Assembly: GCF_009846865.1 (NCBI RefSeq) | Contig: NZ_WUWN01000005.1 | Location: 62,001-126,000, forward strand | Length of the DNA stretch: 64,000 bases | Direction of reading: 5' to 3' | Origin: Puerhibacterium puerhi | GTDB lineage: Bacteria; Actinomycetota; Actinomycetes; Actinomycetales; Cellulomonadaceae | Shown: positions 1-8,160 of the stretch, one piece after another | Position numbering within the stretch: the stretch's first letter is position 1 | Layout: the number at the start of each line of letters is the position of its first letter | The notes under the pieces: generated by a model | Database searches by the model: none | What the model saw: the letters and a program-made list of their open reading frames with translations, nothing else | Told to the model about the DNA's origin: nothing | Program-made: the position numbers and the translations under genes

Positions 1-1
1 C

Positions 2-769
2 CGGGCACGCGGCTACCGCGTGCTCATCGACGAGACCGGCGGCGAGCGGGCCACCGAGATGACCGTGGCGCGCGGCTACGACGAGCGGCTCATCGACGGA
101 ATCCTCTTCTCCCCGCTCGAGCTGAGCCTGTCGGAGGCGGACGCGCTGCGCGGCCGCACGCCGATGGTGCTGCTGGGGGAGCGCGCGGTGGGCGCCGGGC
201 ACGCGCAGGTGCGCACCGAGCACGTGAGCATCGACAACGTGCGCGCCGCGCGGGAGGCGGTGCGCCACCTCGTGAGCACGGGCCGGCGGCGGATCGCCTT
301 CGTCGGCGTCGAGCCGGACGCGCCGGAGCGCTCGGGCGTGCTGCGGCTGCGCGGCTACCGCGAGGAGCTGCGCGCGCAGGGCCTCGTGGCGGACCCGGCC
401 TGGGAGCTGCCGGTCGCGGCGTACACCCGCTCCGAGGGCGCGCGGGTGGTGGAGTCGGTGCTGGCCCGCGTGGACGGCGTCGACGGGCTGCTGTGCGCCA
501 ACGACCAGCTCGCGCTCGGGGCGATGCACGCCCTGCGGCGCAACGGCGTCCGGGTGCCGGGCGACGTCGGCGTCGTGGGCTGGGACAACATCGAGGACGG
601 GCGCTACGCCAACCCCACCCTGACCACCGTGGCCCCGGACGTCGACGGCCTCGCCGCGCGGGCGGTGGCCAGCCTGGTCGACCAGGTCGAGGGCCGCGCC
701 GGGGAGCCCGCCGACGTCGTCGTGCCCCACCGCCTGCTGGTGCGGGAGAGCACCGCCGTCGAGCGCTGA
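2..769 (+). CDS. LacI-family transcriptional regulator, C-terminal part (cut by left edge)
   Basis: The reading frame is open from the first bases, so the DNA-binding N-terminus lies outside the window. What remains is the periplasmic-binding-protein-like ligand domain: it starts with GYRVLIDETGG, continues with DGILFSPLELS, and ends with the typical segment GDVGVVGWDNIEDGRY followed by NPTLTTVAPD. Family members bind a sugar and control adjacent carbohydrate genes. The next gene on the same strand is a GH2 glycosidase, and a LacI-like palindrome lies between them, so local repression of that gene is likely. A GTG at 20 is only an internal codon, not the real start. Confidence 0.9.
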   Translation, partial: RARGYRVLIDETGGERATEMTVARGYDERLIDGILFSPLELSLSEADALRGRTPMVLLGERAVGAGHAQVRTEHVSIDNVRAAREAVRHLVSTGRRRIAFVGVEPDAPERSGVLRLRGYREELRAQGLVADPAWELPVAAYTRSEGARVVESVLARVDGVDGLLCANDQLALGAMHALRRNGVRVPGDVGVVGWDNIEDGRYANPTLTTVAPDVDGLAARAVASLVDQVEGRAGEPADVVVPHRLLVRESTAVER

Positions 770-818
770 CCGCCGTGGCGCCCGGGCGGCGCGCCCGCGC
801 GTGCCGCGGTGCTCCCGT

Positions 819-835
819 GATTCAACGTTGCAATC
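819..835. promoter_or_regulatory. LacI-type operator candidate
   Basis: The 17-mer GATTCAACGTTGCAATC contains the perfect palindrome CAACGTTG (823-830) and imperfectly matching GATT/AATC flanks. LacI/GalR operators usually have a central CG with AAC/GTT arms. It lies between the regulator stop and the GH2 start, about 105 bases before the GH2 ATG. The assignment to the upstream regulator is inference. Confidence 0.5.
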
Positions 836-938
836 TGTCGCCGGGGGTGTTTCGATCGAGGAGCCACACGACCGCCGGACGACGCCGCGGCCGCCTCCGG
901 GCGCCCTGGCGACGCGACGAAGCAACGGAGCCGCACCC

Positions 939-2915
939 ATGACTCGACTGGACCTGCTCGACCCGCCGAGCGCCCCGACGCCCACCTCCGTCCCCCGCCC
1001 CGAGTACCCCCGCCCGCAGATGGTGCGCGAGCGCTGGCTCAACCTCAACGGCACCTGGCAGTTCGAGCTCGACCAGGGCGACTCGGGCCTGGAGCGCGGG
1101 CTGGTGGAGCGGCCGCTGAGCGGCGAGATCACCGTGCCGTTCGCACCGGAGTCCGAGCTGTCGGGGATCGGCAACACCGACTTCCTCGAGGCCGTCTGGT
1201 ACCGCCGCGAGGTCACCGTGCCGGCCGACTGGGCGGCGGTCGGCGACGACGTGCACGTGCTGCTGCACCTGGGCGCGGTCGACCACGACGCGACCGTGTG
1301 GGTCGACGGCGTCGAGGTGACCCGCCACCGCGGCGGGTTCACGCCGTTCACCGCCGACCTGCACGGGCTGGCCGCCCCCGGCGACACCGTGACCGTCGTC
1401 GTGCGGGCGCGCGACCCGCGCGAGGCCCTGCAGGCCCGCGGCAAGCAGGCGACCTGGTACGCCAACACGCACTGCAACTACACCCGCACCACCGGCATCT
1501 GGCAGACCGTGTGGCTCGAGCCGGTGCCGGCCGTGCACCTGCGCCGCCCGCAGATCACCCCGCAGCTGGCCGCCGGCGCGCTCGACGTCGTCGTGCCGCT
1601 GTCCGCCAACCGGCCCGGCTGGACGGTGCGCGCCGTGGTGAGCGACGACGACGGCGAGGTCGCCGTCGCGCAGGCGCGCGCCGACCTGGACCTCGCGCCG
1701 TCGCTGCGCGTCGTGCTGCCCGCCGAGCGGCAGCGCACCTGGTCGCCCGCCGACCCGTTCCTCTACGACGTCGTGGTCGAGCTGCGCGACGCCGACGGCG
1801 CCGTCGTCGACGCCGTGCGGTCGTACGCCGGCCTGCGCTCGGTCGCGATCGACGGCACGTCGTTCCTGCTCAACGGCGAGCCGGTGTTCCAGCGCCTCGT
1901 GCTGGACCAGGGCTACTGGCCCGAGTCGCTGATGACGGCGCCCGACGACGCGGCGCTGGTGCGGGACATCGAGCTGGGCCTGGCCGCCGGGTTCAACGGT
2001 GCGCGCCTGCACCAGAAGGTGTTCGAGGAGCGCTACCTGTTCCACGCCGACCGGCTCGGCTACCTCGTCTGGGGCGAGTTCGGCGACTGGGGCGTCAGCG
2101 GACAGGGCGGCCCCGGGCACAACCAGAAGCCGACGGCGTCGTTCGTCACGCAGTGGCTCGAGGTGCTCGAGCGCGACCGGTCGCACCCGTCGATCGTCGG
2201 CTGGTGCCCCCTCAACGAGACTCACCAGGACTGGCACGACCGGATCACTGTGCTCGACGACGTCACGCGCGGGATGTTCCTGGCCACCAAGCAGGCCGAC
2301 CCGTCGCGCCCGGTGATCGACGCGAGCGGCTACTCCCACCGCGTCGACGAGACCGACGTGTGGGACTCGCACCTGTACGAGCAGGACCCGCAGGTCTTCG
2401 CCCTGATGGTCGGCGGCCTGGCCGACGGACACCCGTACGAGAACACCCGGGAGGACGGCACGCGCATGTCCCTGCCGTACCGCGGCCAGCCGTACTTCGT
2501 CAGCGAGTACGGCGGCATCTGGTGGAACCCGGAGGCCGCCGCGCAGGCCGCTGGCGACGACGAGGCGGAGTCGTGGGGCTACGGGCAGCGCGTGGCCGAC
2601 GAGGAGGAGTTCCACGAGCGCTTCGCCGGGCTGACCGACGTGCTGCTCGACGACCCGCTGATGTTCGGCTACTGCTACACCCAGCTCACCGACGTGTTCC
2701 AGGAGCAGAACGGCATCTACCGGTTCGACCGCTCCGAGAAGCTCGACGTCGCCCGGGTGCGCGCCGTGCAGGAGCGGGCCGCCGCGTTCGAGAAGGCCGG
2801 CCGCGTGGCCGGCGCCGGCCCGCGCCCGAGCGCGCCGGGCACGACGCCGGACGCCGCCGAGGAAGCCGCCACCGGCAGGGGCGGGACGGCTGCCGCGTCG
2901 GCCTCGGCCTCCTGA
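939..2915 (+). CDS. Glycoside hydrolase family 2 protein (beta-galactosidase/beta-glucuronidase type)
   Basis: A 658-aa GH2 enzyme with the usual order: N-terminal sugar-binding jelly roll opening with RERWLNLNGTWQFELD, immunoglobulin-like middle domain, then a TIM barrel. The acid/base Glu sits in WCPLNETHQDW (about E427) and the nucleophile Glu in YFVSEYGGIWW (about E523). There is no signal peptide, so it is probably cytoplasmic and acts on imported oligosaccharides. The ATG at 939 is chosen because the GH2 domain starts about 30 residues later and GGAG lies about 8 bases upstream; a longer in-frame start at 801 would run through the operator. The last 40 residues are an Ala/Gly-rich tail. 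The exact substrate cannot be read from sequence. Confidence 0.88.
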   Translation: MTRLDLLDPPSAPTPTSVPRPEYPRPQMVRERWLNLNGTWQFELDQGDSGLERGLVERPLSGEITVPFAPESELSGIGNTDFLEAVWYRREVTVPADWAAVGDDVHVLLHLGAVDHDATVWVDGVEVTRHRGGFTPFTADLHGLAAPGDTVTVVVRARDPREALQARGKQATWYANTHCNYTRTTGIWQTVWLEPVPAVHLRRPQITPQLAAGALDVVVPLSANRPGWTVRAVVSDDDGEVAVAQARADLDLAPSLRVVLPAERQRTWSPADPFLYDVVVELRDADGAVVDAVRSYAGLRSVAIDGTSFLLNGEPVFQRLVLDQGYWPESLMTAPDDAALVRDIELGLAAGFNGARLHQKVFEERYLFHADRLGYLVWGEFGDWGVSGQGGPGHNQKPTASFVTQWLEVLERDRSHPSIVGWCPLNETHQDWHDRITVLDDVTRGMFLATKQADPSRPVIDASGYSHRVDETDVWDSHLYEQDPQVFALMVGGLADGHPYENTREDGTRMSLPYRGQPYFVSEYGGIWWNPEAAAQAAGDDEAESWGYGQRVADEEEFHERFAGLTDVLLDDPLMFGYCYTQLTDVFQEQNGIYRFDRSEKLDVARVRAVQERAAAFEKAGRVAGAGPRPSAPGTTPDAAEEAATGRGGTAAASASAS

Positions 2916-3047
2916 CGGCACCCGGCGCGGCCGTCGGGCCGAGGATCACCGGAATCGGACCTGGCCGGGGTGGCGCCCCGGACGCATCCTCACCGTGGGA
3001 CTCCGGCTACCGAGGTGGCGGCCGGAGCCCCGCGGAGGGAGTGCGTC

Positions 3048-4061
3048 ATGGCGCTGACCTGGCGGGTGCGCGCCCTGGGCGCGGTGGTGGACAGGGCGGT
3101 GGGCCCGTTCGCCACGATGTCGGACGCGAAGCGGCGGCGGCTGCGCTCGCGCGCCGGCCCGCGGTGGCTGGGCGAGGTGCTCAGCGGCCGCCCCGAGCGG
3201 ACGGTGGGCGTCGACGAGATCGCCGTGCCCGGGCCGGCGGGCGCGATCCCTGCGCGGAGGTACCGGCCCTCGGGGTGGCACGCCGGGGAACGCCTGCCGC
3301 TCCTCGTCACGCTGCCCGGTGGCGGGTTCGTCTTCGGCGACGCCGTCACGACGGCGTGGCTCTCCAGCCACCTGGCGGCGCGCCTGCGCGCGGTCGTCGT
3401 CTCCCCCGGCTACCGGCTGGCCCCGGAGCACCCGGCGCCTGCCGCGGGGGAGGACTGCTACGCCGTCGTGGCCTGGGTCGCGTCCCATGCGGCGGAGCTC
3501 GGGGGCGACGCGGGGCGCCTCGCCGTCGTCGGGGAGAGCGCCGGGGCGAACCTCGCGGCCACGGTCACCCTCATGGCGCGCGAGCGGGGTGGTCCGCGCA
3601 TCCGCGCCCAGGGCCTGCTCCAGGGCGCGTTCGACCTGCGCCCCGAGGCCCCGATGATGCACCCGTCGGCGCGCTGGCCCTTCGGACGGTCCGCCGACGC
3701 CCCCGACATGGTCGCGGCGTACCTCGGCGAGCACGGCGACCCCACCGACCCGCTGGTCTCGCCGCAGCTGGCTCCCGACCACGCCGGGCTGCCGCCCGCC
3801 TTCGTGCTCACCGCCGACCACGACTACCTGCGCGAGGACGGCGAGCGCTACGCCGCGGCGCTGCGGGCGGCCGGGGTGCACGTGGAGCACGCGCACTACG
3901 TCGACAGTCCGCACGGCATCATGGCGTTCCCGGGATGGTGCGCCGCCTCCGGGCCGGCGCTCGACCGGCTGACGGCCTTCCTGAGCCTCGCGCTGACGCC
4001 TCTGCCAGGGCCGTCGGTGCCGGGCACCGCGAGCGCGGCGGGACGTCCGGTGGGCTCCTGA
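3048..4061 (+). CDS. Alpha/beta hydrolase, HSL-type esterase/lipase
   Basis: A 337-aa hydrolase of the hormone-sensitive-lipase family. The oxyanion motif appears as LPGGGFVFGD rather than the usual HGGG, then YRLAPEHPAPAA, the nucleophile elbow GESAGANLA, the acid in TADHDYLREDGERY and the catalytic His in DSPHGIMAF. Members hydrolyse short-chain acyl esters. No signal peptide is visible. GGAGGGA lies about 8 bases before the ATG, and an in-frame codon at 2970 has no such support. The gene follows the GH2 gene by 132 bases on the same strand, so de-acetylation of sugars is conceivable but unproven. Confidence 0.85.
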   Translation: MALTWRVRALGAVVDRAVGPFATMSDAKRRRLRSRAGPRWLGEVLSGRPERTVGVDEIAVPGPAGAIPARRYRPSGWHAGERLPLLVTLPGGGFVFGDAVTTAWLSSHLAARLRAVVVSPGYRLAPEHPAPAAGEDCYAVVAWVASHAAELGGDAGRLAVVGESAGANLAATVTLMARERGGPRIRAQGLLQGAFDLRPEAPMMHPSARWPFGRSADAPDMVAAYLGEHGDPTDPLVSPQLAPDHAGLPPAFVLTADHDYLREDGERYAAALRAAGVHVEHAHYVDSPHGIMAFPGWCAASGPALDRLTAFLSLALTPLPGPSVPGTASAAGRPVGS

Positions 4062-4106
4062 GGCGGGGCGCTGACCGGCGACGACGTACCGCGCTGAGGT
4101 CGGGCG

Positions 4107-4769
4107 GTGCACAATGGCCCGGTGACCTACCGTCTTCTCCGCCTGGTGCTGTCGCTCGTGGCGTACGTGCTGCTGCGGCCGCAGGTGACCGGACTGCACA
4201 ACGTCCCGCGCCGCGGACCGGTGATCCTGGCGAGCAACCACCTGTCGTTCATCGACTCGGTGATCATCCCGCTGGTGGTGCCCCGGCAGGTCACGTTCAT
4301 CGCCAAGGCGGAGTACTTCACGGGCAAGGGCATCAAGGGCCGCATCTCGCGCTGGTTCTTCACCACGATGGGCCACGTGCCGGTGGACCGGGAGGACCCG
4401 CGCGCCGGGCAGCGCTCCCTCGAGGACGCCCTGGTGGTGCTGCGCCGTGGCGGGGCGTTCGGGATCTATCCGGAGGGCACCCGCTCCCGCGACGGCAAGC
4501 TGCACCAGGGGCACACCGGCGTGGCCTGGCTGGCGCTGGCCGGCCAGGCGCCCGTGGTGCCGGTGGCCCTGCGCGGCACCGACAAGGTGCAGCCGGTGGG
4601 CAAGCGGCTGCCCCGGCCGTACCGCGGGGTGCAGGTGCACTTCGGCGCGCCGATCGACCCGTCGCGCCAGCTCACCACGGGGGCCCGGCCGGCGCAGGTG
4701 CGCCGCGAGCTCACCGACCAGGTCATGGCCTCGATCCACCGCATGAGCGGCCAGGAGCTCTCGTCCTGA
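4107..4769 (+). CDS. 1-acyl-sn-glycerol-3-phosphate acyltransferase family protein (PlsC-like)
   Basis: A 220-aa acyltransferase of phospholipid synthesis, probably membrane associated. The catalytic HX4D motif is in SNHLSFIDSVIIP, and the substrate-binding motif is PEGTRSRDG. A hydrophobic N-terminal stretch (LVLSLVAYVLL) fits membrane anchoring. GTG 4107 has GAGGT six bases upstream; GTG 4122 is an alternative that removes five residues. The gene lies 45 bases after the esterase on the same strand. Substrate specificity (lyso-PA or another glycerolipid) is not visible. Confidence 0.85.
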   Translation: MHNGPVTYRLLRLVLSLVAYVLLRPQVTGLHNVPRRGPVILASNHLSFIDSVIIPLVVPRQVTFIAKAEYFTGKGIKGRISRWFFTTMGHVPVDREDPRAGQRSLEDALVVLRRGGAFGIYPEGTRSRDGKLHQGHTGVAWLALAGQAPVVPVALRGTDKVQPVGKRLPRPYRGVQVHFGAPIDPSRQLTTGARPAQVRRELTDQVMASIHRMSGQELSS

Positions 4770-4799
4770 CCGTCCGCACCTTCCCCCTCCCTCCCTCCG

Positions 4800-4917
4800 C
4801 GGGTTGTCAGTACGAGGGTGCGCTATAGCCTGCGCTGCTTCTGACAACACGGTCGGTGTTCGGGTTGTCAGTACGAGGGTGCGCTATAGCCTGCGCTGCT
4901 TCTGACAACGCGGTCGG
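4800..4917. repeat. Tandem pair of 57-bp repeats, each with an inverted repeat
   Basis: The 57 bases at 4800-4856 recur at 4861-4917 with a single mismatch (a 61-bp period). Each copy has 8-bp terminal inverted repeats, GTTGTCAG (4803, 4864) and CTGACAAC (4841, 4902), around a 30-base middle containing the palindrome GCTATAGC. TTGTCA with TAGCCT 16 bases further on resembles a promoter, so two tandem promoters or operators for the gene at 4966 are possible. It could also be a short extragenic palindromic element. Confidence 0.8.
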
Positions 4918-4965
4918 GGGGTGCGTGGCGGGGTGCGGCGCCGTGGCGGCTCGTACGCTGACCGC

Positions 4966-5598
4966 ATGAGCACCCGACGCAGCACCGAGGCGGTCGGCGA
5001 GGACAGCGTCGTCGCGGCGACCGGACGTCCCCGGCCCGAGTGGTTCACGCTCCTCGACGACGCCGGCGCCGTCGCCTGGCAGCACAAGCAGATCGCCGCG
5101 TGGCTCGTGGACGCCCACGGTGTCGACGGGTGGTGGGCGCAGTCCGTCACCGTGGCCTACGAGCAGGAGCGCGGCCTGCGCGCCCCGGGTCAGCGGCGCG
5201 GCGGCGCGTTCGAGGCCGCGCCGTCCAAGACGCTGCCCGGCACCGTGGCGGACTGGTACCCGCTGCTCGCCGACGCCGGCGCGCGGGCGCGCTGGCTGGA
5301 CCCGGCGCTGCCGGAGGTGTCGGCGGGGGAGCGGGTCGAGGTGGTCGGCGGTGTCGACGGCCGCTCGGTGCGGATCGCGTGGCCGGTCGGCGCCGTCGGG
5401 GCGCCCGCCGACAAGCCGGGCAGCGTGGTCTTCGACTTCTACCAGCCGCGCGACGCCGAGGGGGCGCCCACCGGCCGGCTGCGGATGTCCGCCACGCACC
5501 GCGGCATCCCGACGGCGGAGGAGGCCGCGACGCTCAAGCAGTTCTGGCGCGCGCGGCTGGCGGACCTGGCCGCGCTCGGCACCGCCCCGCAGGACTGA
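4966..5598 (+). CDS. DUF4287 domain protein with SRPBCC-like C-terminus
   Basis: A 210-aa cytoplasmic protein. Residues of about 25-75 (EWFTLLDDAGAVAWQHKQI through WWAQSVTVAYEQERG) match the DUF4287 signature. The C-terminal 120 residues resemble a START/SRPBCC hydrophobic-ligand fold (GERVEVVGGVDGRSVRIAWP, then FDFYQPRD). No enzyme function is known. The ATG at 4966 lies seven bases after TACGCT, suggesting a leaderless transcript; an in-frame codon at 4921 is less likely. The 61-bp repeat pair lies immediately upstream. Confidence 0.75.
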   Translation: MSTRRSTEAVGEDSVVAATGRPRPEWFTLLDDAGAVAWQHKQIAAWLVDAHGVDGWWAQSVTVAYEQERGLRAPGQRRGGAFEAAPSKTLPGTVADWYPLLADAGARARWLDPALPEVSAGERVEVVGGVDGRSVRIAWPVGAVGAPADKPGSVVFDFYQPRDAEGAPTGRLRMSATHRGIPTAEEAATLKQFWRARLADLAALGTAPQD

Positions 5599-5617
5599 CG
5601 CCCGCGGGGCCCGCCGG

Positions 5618-6082
5618 TCAGGCGGCGATCTGCACGCTGTCCTGGATGTCGCGGATGGCCGCGAGGGTCTTCGCCGCCTGCGGCCCGCCACAGGTGCCGG
5701 TGATCTGCACCAGGTCGGCGACGCCGTCGTGCTCGACGACGGCGAGGTGCACCGCCTGCGTCACGGCCCCGGCCCGCGGGTCGGTCCACGAGGCCTCGAT
5801 CCGCTGGCCCAGCAGCCCGGACACCTTGACCTCGGTACGCTCGAGCGTCGCCCCGGGCAGCGCGCTGAACCGGGAGATCGACTCGTCGGTGGCGCCCTCG
5901 AGCGACTGGCCGGGCAGGAGGCGGGAGATCACGACCACCACGTTGGCCACGAGGCCCCCGGTGGGTCGCGCGACGGCGAGCTGTGCGCCCGGCACGGGCT
6001 GCGGCACCCAGCCCTGCGGGCACTCGAGCGTGACGCCGGGGAACGCGGGGAAGGTGTCGCTGGGGTAGCTGAAGGTGCTCAT
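5618..6082 (-). CDS. Hypothetical protein, LpqN/DUF1795-like fold
   Basis: A 154-aa protein without signal peptide or membrane segment. GVTLECPQGWVPQPVPGAQ and the alternating beta-strand pattern resemble the PsbP-like LpqN/DUF1795 group. The family role is unknown. It ends 20 bases from the convergent DUF4287 gene and starts seven bases from the stop of the App1-like gene, so it is probably cotranscribed with that gene. Confidence 0.6.
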   Translation of the reverse strand: MSTFSYPSDTFPAFPGVTLECPQGWVPQPVPGAQLAVARPTGGLVANVVVVISRLLPGQSLEGATDESISRFSALPGATLERTEVKVSGLLGQRIEASWTDPRAGAVTQAVHLAVVEHDGVADLVQITGTCGGPQAAKTLAAIRDIQDSVQIAA

Positions 6083-6088
6083 CGCCGC

Positions 6089-7231
6089 TCATTCTCCCCG
6101 AGACTTCTCACCGAGACGGCCCTGGGGCGGTGCGGTGAGCACGCCGGGCACCTCGGCGAGGCGGCGGGCGAGGGCCATCCCGTCGGGCGCGACCACCGTG
6201 GGCACGCCGTCGGCCGCGCGCGGCAGGTGCTCCGGCGGTGCGGTCGTGCGGCTGCCGGCCGGACCGGCGCCGACGGCGAGCACCCGCTGGGCCTGCGACA
6301 GCGTGCGGATCGCCACGGCGGCGACCCGCCCCGGCCAGCGCTCGGCGGCCCGGGCGTAGATGTCGGGGTCGTGCTGCCCGTCGTCCCCGACCAGCAGCCA
6401 CGTGACCTGCGGGAACGTGGCCATGAGCCGGTCGATCTCGGCGTCCTTGTGCTCGGGCCCGCTGCGGAACCAGCCCGTCTGGGTCGGACCGAAGTCGGTG
6501 AGCAGCAGCGGGCCGGGCGGGAAGCCGTGGCGGGCGAGGAACCGGCGCAACGTGCGCGCTGTGTTCCACGCGCCGGTGGAGACGTAGACGAACGGGGCGT
6601 CGGGGTGCGCCGCGGCGACGCGGGCGTACAGGTGCGCCATGCCGTGCACGGGCGTGCGCGCGGCCGCCGGGCGGACCAGCGAGTTCCACGCCGCGAGCAG
6701 CAGCCGCGGCACCATCGTCACCATCGTGGTGTCGTCGATGTCGCTGATCACGCCCAGCGTCGGCTCGTCGTCCACGACCCGCAGCGCCGCCGTCGTCACG
6801 GGGCCCGCCGGCCGGCCGGCCGGGGCGTCGGCCGCGGGGGCGAGCTCCGCCCGCTGCCAGCCGGCCGGCAGCGGGCGACCGGGCGGCAGGTCCACCTCGA
6901 CGTCCACGTACCCGGCGCGGTCGGCGACGACGTCGACGCGCACGCCCTCGACGGTCACGACGATCCGCTCCTGCGGGGCCGGCACGGCGAGGTAGGCGCG
7001 GAACCCCCGGCGGTCCGGCTCCGGCGGGGCGAGCGGCCCGCGCCGCGGCGCGAGCACGACGCGGGCGAGCACCCGCACGCGCTCCGGCGTCCCGTAGCCG
7101 GTGTACGCCTCCACCTGCGGGACCCAGCCGAAGGTGCGGCGCAGGAACGGGCCGAGGACGCGCAGGACGGCGTCCTCGACGACGGCGGTCAGGTGCGGCC
7201 GCTGAGTCTCGCGGCGCGTGGTGCGAGCCAT
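6089..7231 (-). CDS. App1-family phosphatase domain protein (DUF2183)
   Basis: A 380-aa protein. The C-terminal half carries the HAD-type motif SDIDDTTMVT, then VYVSTGAWNTARTLRRFL, KDAEIDRLM and LLVGDDGQHDPDIYA, which is the phosphatidate phosphatase App1 catalytic domain. The N-terminal 190 residues form a beta-rich region common to bacterial DUF2183 proteins. The likely activity is dephosphorylation of a lipid phosphate, but the bacterial substrate is not established. It lies seven bases upstream of the LpqN-like gene, so the two probably form a transcription unit. Confidence 0.8.
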   Translation of the reverse strand: MARTTRRETQRPHLTAVVEDAVLRVLGPFLRRTFGWVPQVEAYTGYGTPERVRVLARVVLAPRRGPLAPPEPDRRGFRAYLAVPAPQERIVVTVEGVRVDVVADRAGYVDVEVDLPPGRPLPAGWQRAELAPAADAPAGRPAGPVTTAALRVVDDEPTLGVISDIDDTTMVTMVPRLLLAAWNSLVRPAAARTPVHGMAHLYARVAAAHPDAPFVYVSTGAWNTARTLRRFLARHGFPPGPLLLTDFGPTQTGWFRSGPEHKDAEIDRLMATFPQVTWLLVGDDGQHDPDIYARAAERWPGRVAAVAIRTLSQAQRVLAVGAGPAGSRTTAPPEHLPRAADGVPTVVAPDGMALARRLAEVPGVLTAPPQGRLGEKSRGE

Positions 7232-7301
7232 GGGACCACCCTCGCACCGAGTGGCCGTCGTCGCTGGTCAGGCGTGCACGACTGCCCCGCCGCCCCGCCG
7301 C

Positions 7302-7970
7302 TCAGGCCCGTTCGAGGACCACGGGGCACGTCGCCAGGTGGTCGTCCACGAGGCCGCAGGCCTGCATCGCCGCGTACGCCGTCGTCGGGCCGAAGAACCG
7401 GAAGCCGCGCTTCTTCAGCGCCTTGGCCATCGCCACGGACTCCGGCGTCGTGGCCGGCACCTCGCCCGGGGCGGGGTTCGCCGCGCGGGGCGGCGGGGCG
7501 AAGGACCAGAACAGCTCGTCGAGAGTCGTGCCGTCCTCGTGCAGCGCCACGACGGCGCGGGCGTTCGCGATCGTCGCCTCGATCTTGGCGCGGTTGCGGA
7601 TGATCCGGGCGTCGCCCATCAGCTGCTCGACGTCCGCCTCCGTCATGGCTGCGACCCGCTCGGGCTCGAAGCCGTGGAACAGCTCCCGGAACGCGGGACG
7701 CTTGCGAAGCACCGTGATCCAGGCGAGCCCCGACTGGAAGCCCTCGAGGGCGATCCGCTCCAGCAGCGCCGCCTCGCCGTGCACCGGCCGGCCCCACTCG
7801 GTGTCGTGGTAGGCCTCGTAGAGCGGGTCGCCGTCGCCGAAGCACCGGGCCGGCGCGCCGGCGAGGACGCCCGCGCGAGCCTCCGCGGGCTCCGGCATGT
7901 CCGCGGCCGCGCCCTCGGGCGTCGCGTCGTCGGGCGCCGTGCGGTGGGGCGCCGCGTCGTTCGTCGTCAT
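7302..7970 (-). CDS. tag: DNA-3-methyladenine glycosylase I
   Basis: A 222-aa base-excision glycosylase that removes 3-methyladenine from alkylated DNA. The zinc-snap ligands are visible as Cys in RCFGDGDPLYEAYHDTEW with its His, and as His and Cys in DDHLATCPV. The catalytic pocket is in LEGFQSGLAWITVLRKR. The chosen ATG (7970) leaves an Ala/Pro-rich 35-40 residue N-terminal extension compared with about 190 aa for typical Tag. A longer in-frame start at 8105 adds only low-complexity residues. Confidence 0.93.
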   Translation of the reverse strand: MTTNDAAPHRTAPDDATPEGAAADMPEPAEARAGVLAGAPARCFGDGDPLYEAYHDTEWGRPVHGEAALLERIALEGFQSGLAWITVLRKRPAFRELFHGFEPERVAAMTEADVEQLMGDARIIRNRAKIEATIANARAVVALHEDGTTLDELFWSFAPPPRAANPAPGEVPATTPESVAMAKALKKRGFRFFGPTTAYAAMQACGLVDDHLATCPVVLERA

Positions 7971-8160
7971 GCCCCCAGCCTGCCGCCGACCGCCCACACC
8001 CGGCACGTGCCGCGGGGCGCCTGTGGACGGCGGTGGGGCCGCCACCGTCGGAGGTACGGCCCGAGCCGCAGCGCGCTCGCGCGGCGGCCGGCCCGACCGC
8101 GCCACCCGGGGTGGTCCGCCCGCTCCACGCGGCCGATCCGCCCGCGCCGTCCGGCCGAGG

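Noticed and set aside
822-2921. 699-aa open frame on the minus strand opposite the GH2 gene
   Set aside because: Composition is low-complexity Arg/Val/Gly, no family features; the plus strand holds an intact GH2 enzyme with active-site residues. It is a GC-skewed shadow.
1298-4828. 1176-aa plus-strand frame
   Set aside because: Runs out of frame through three well-supported genes and is Arg/Ala/Gly-rich without domains.
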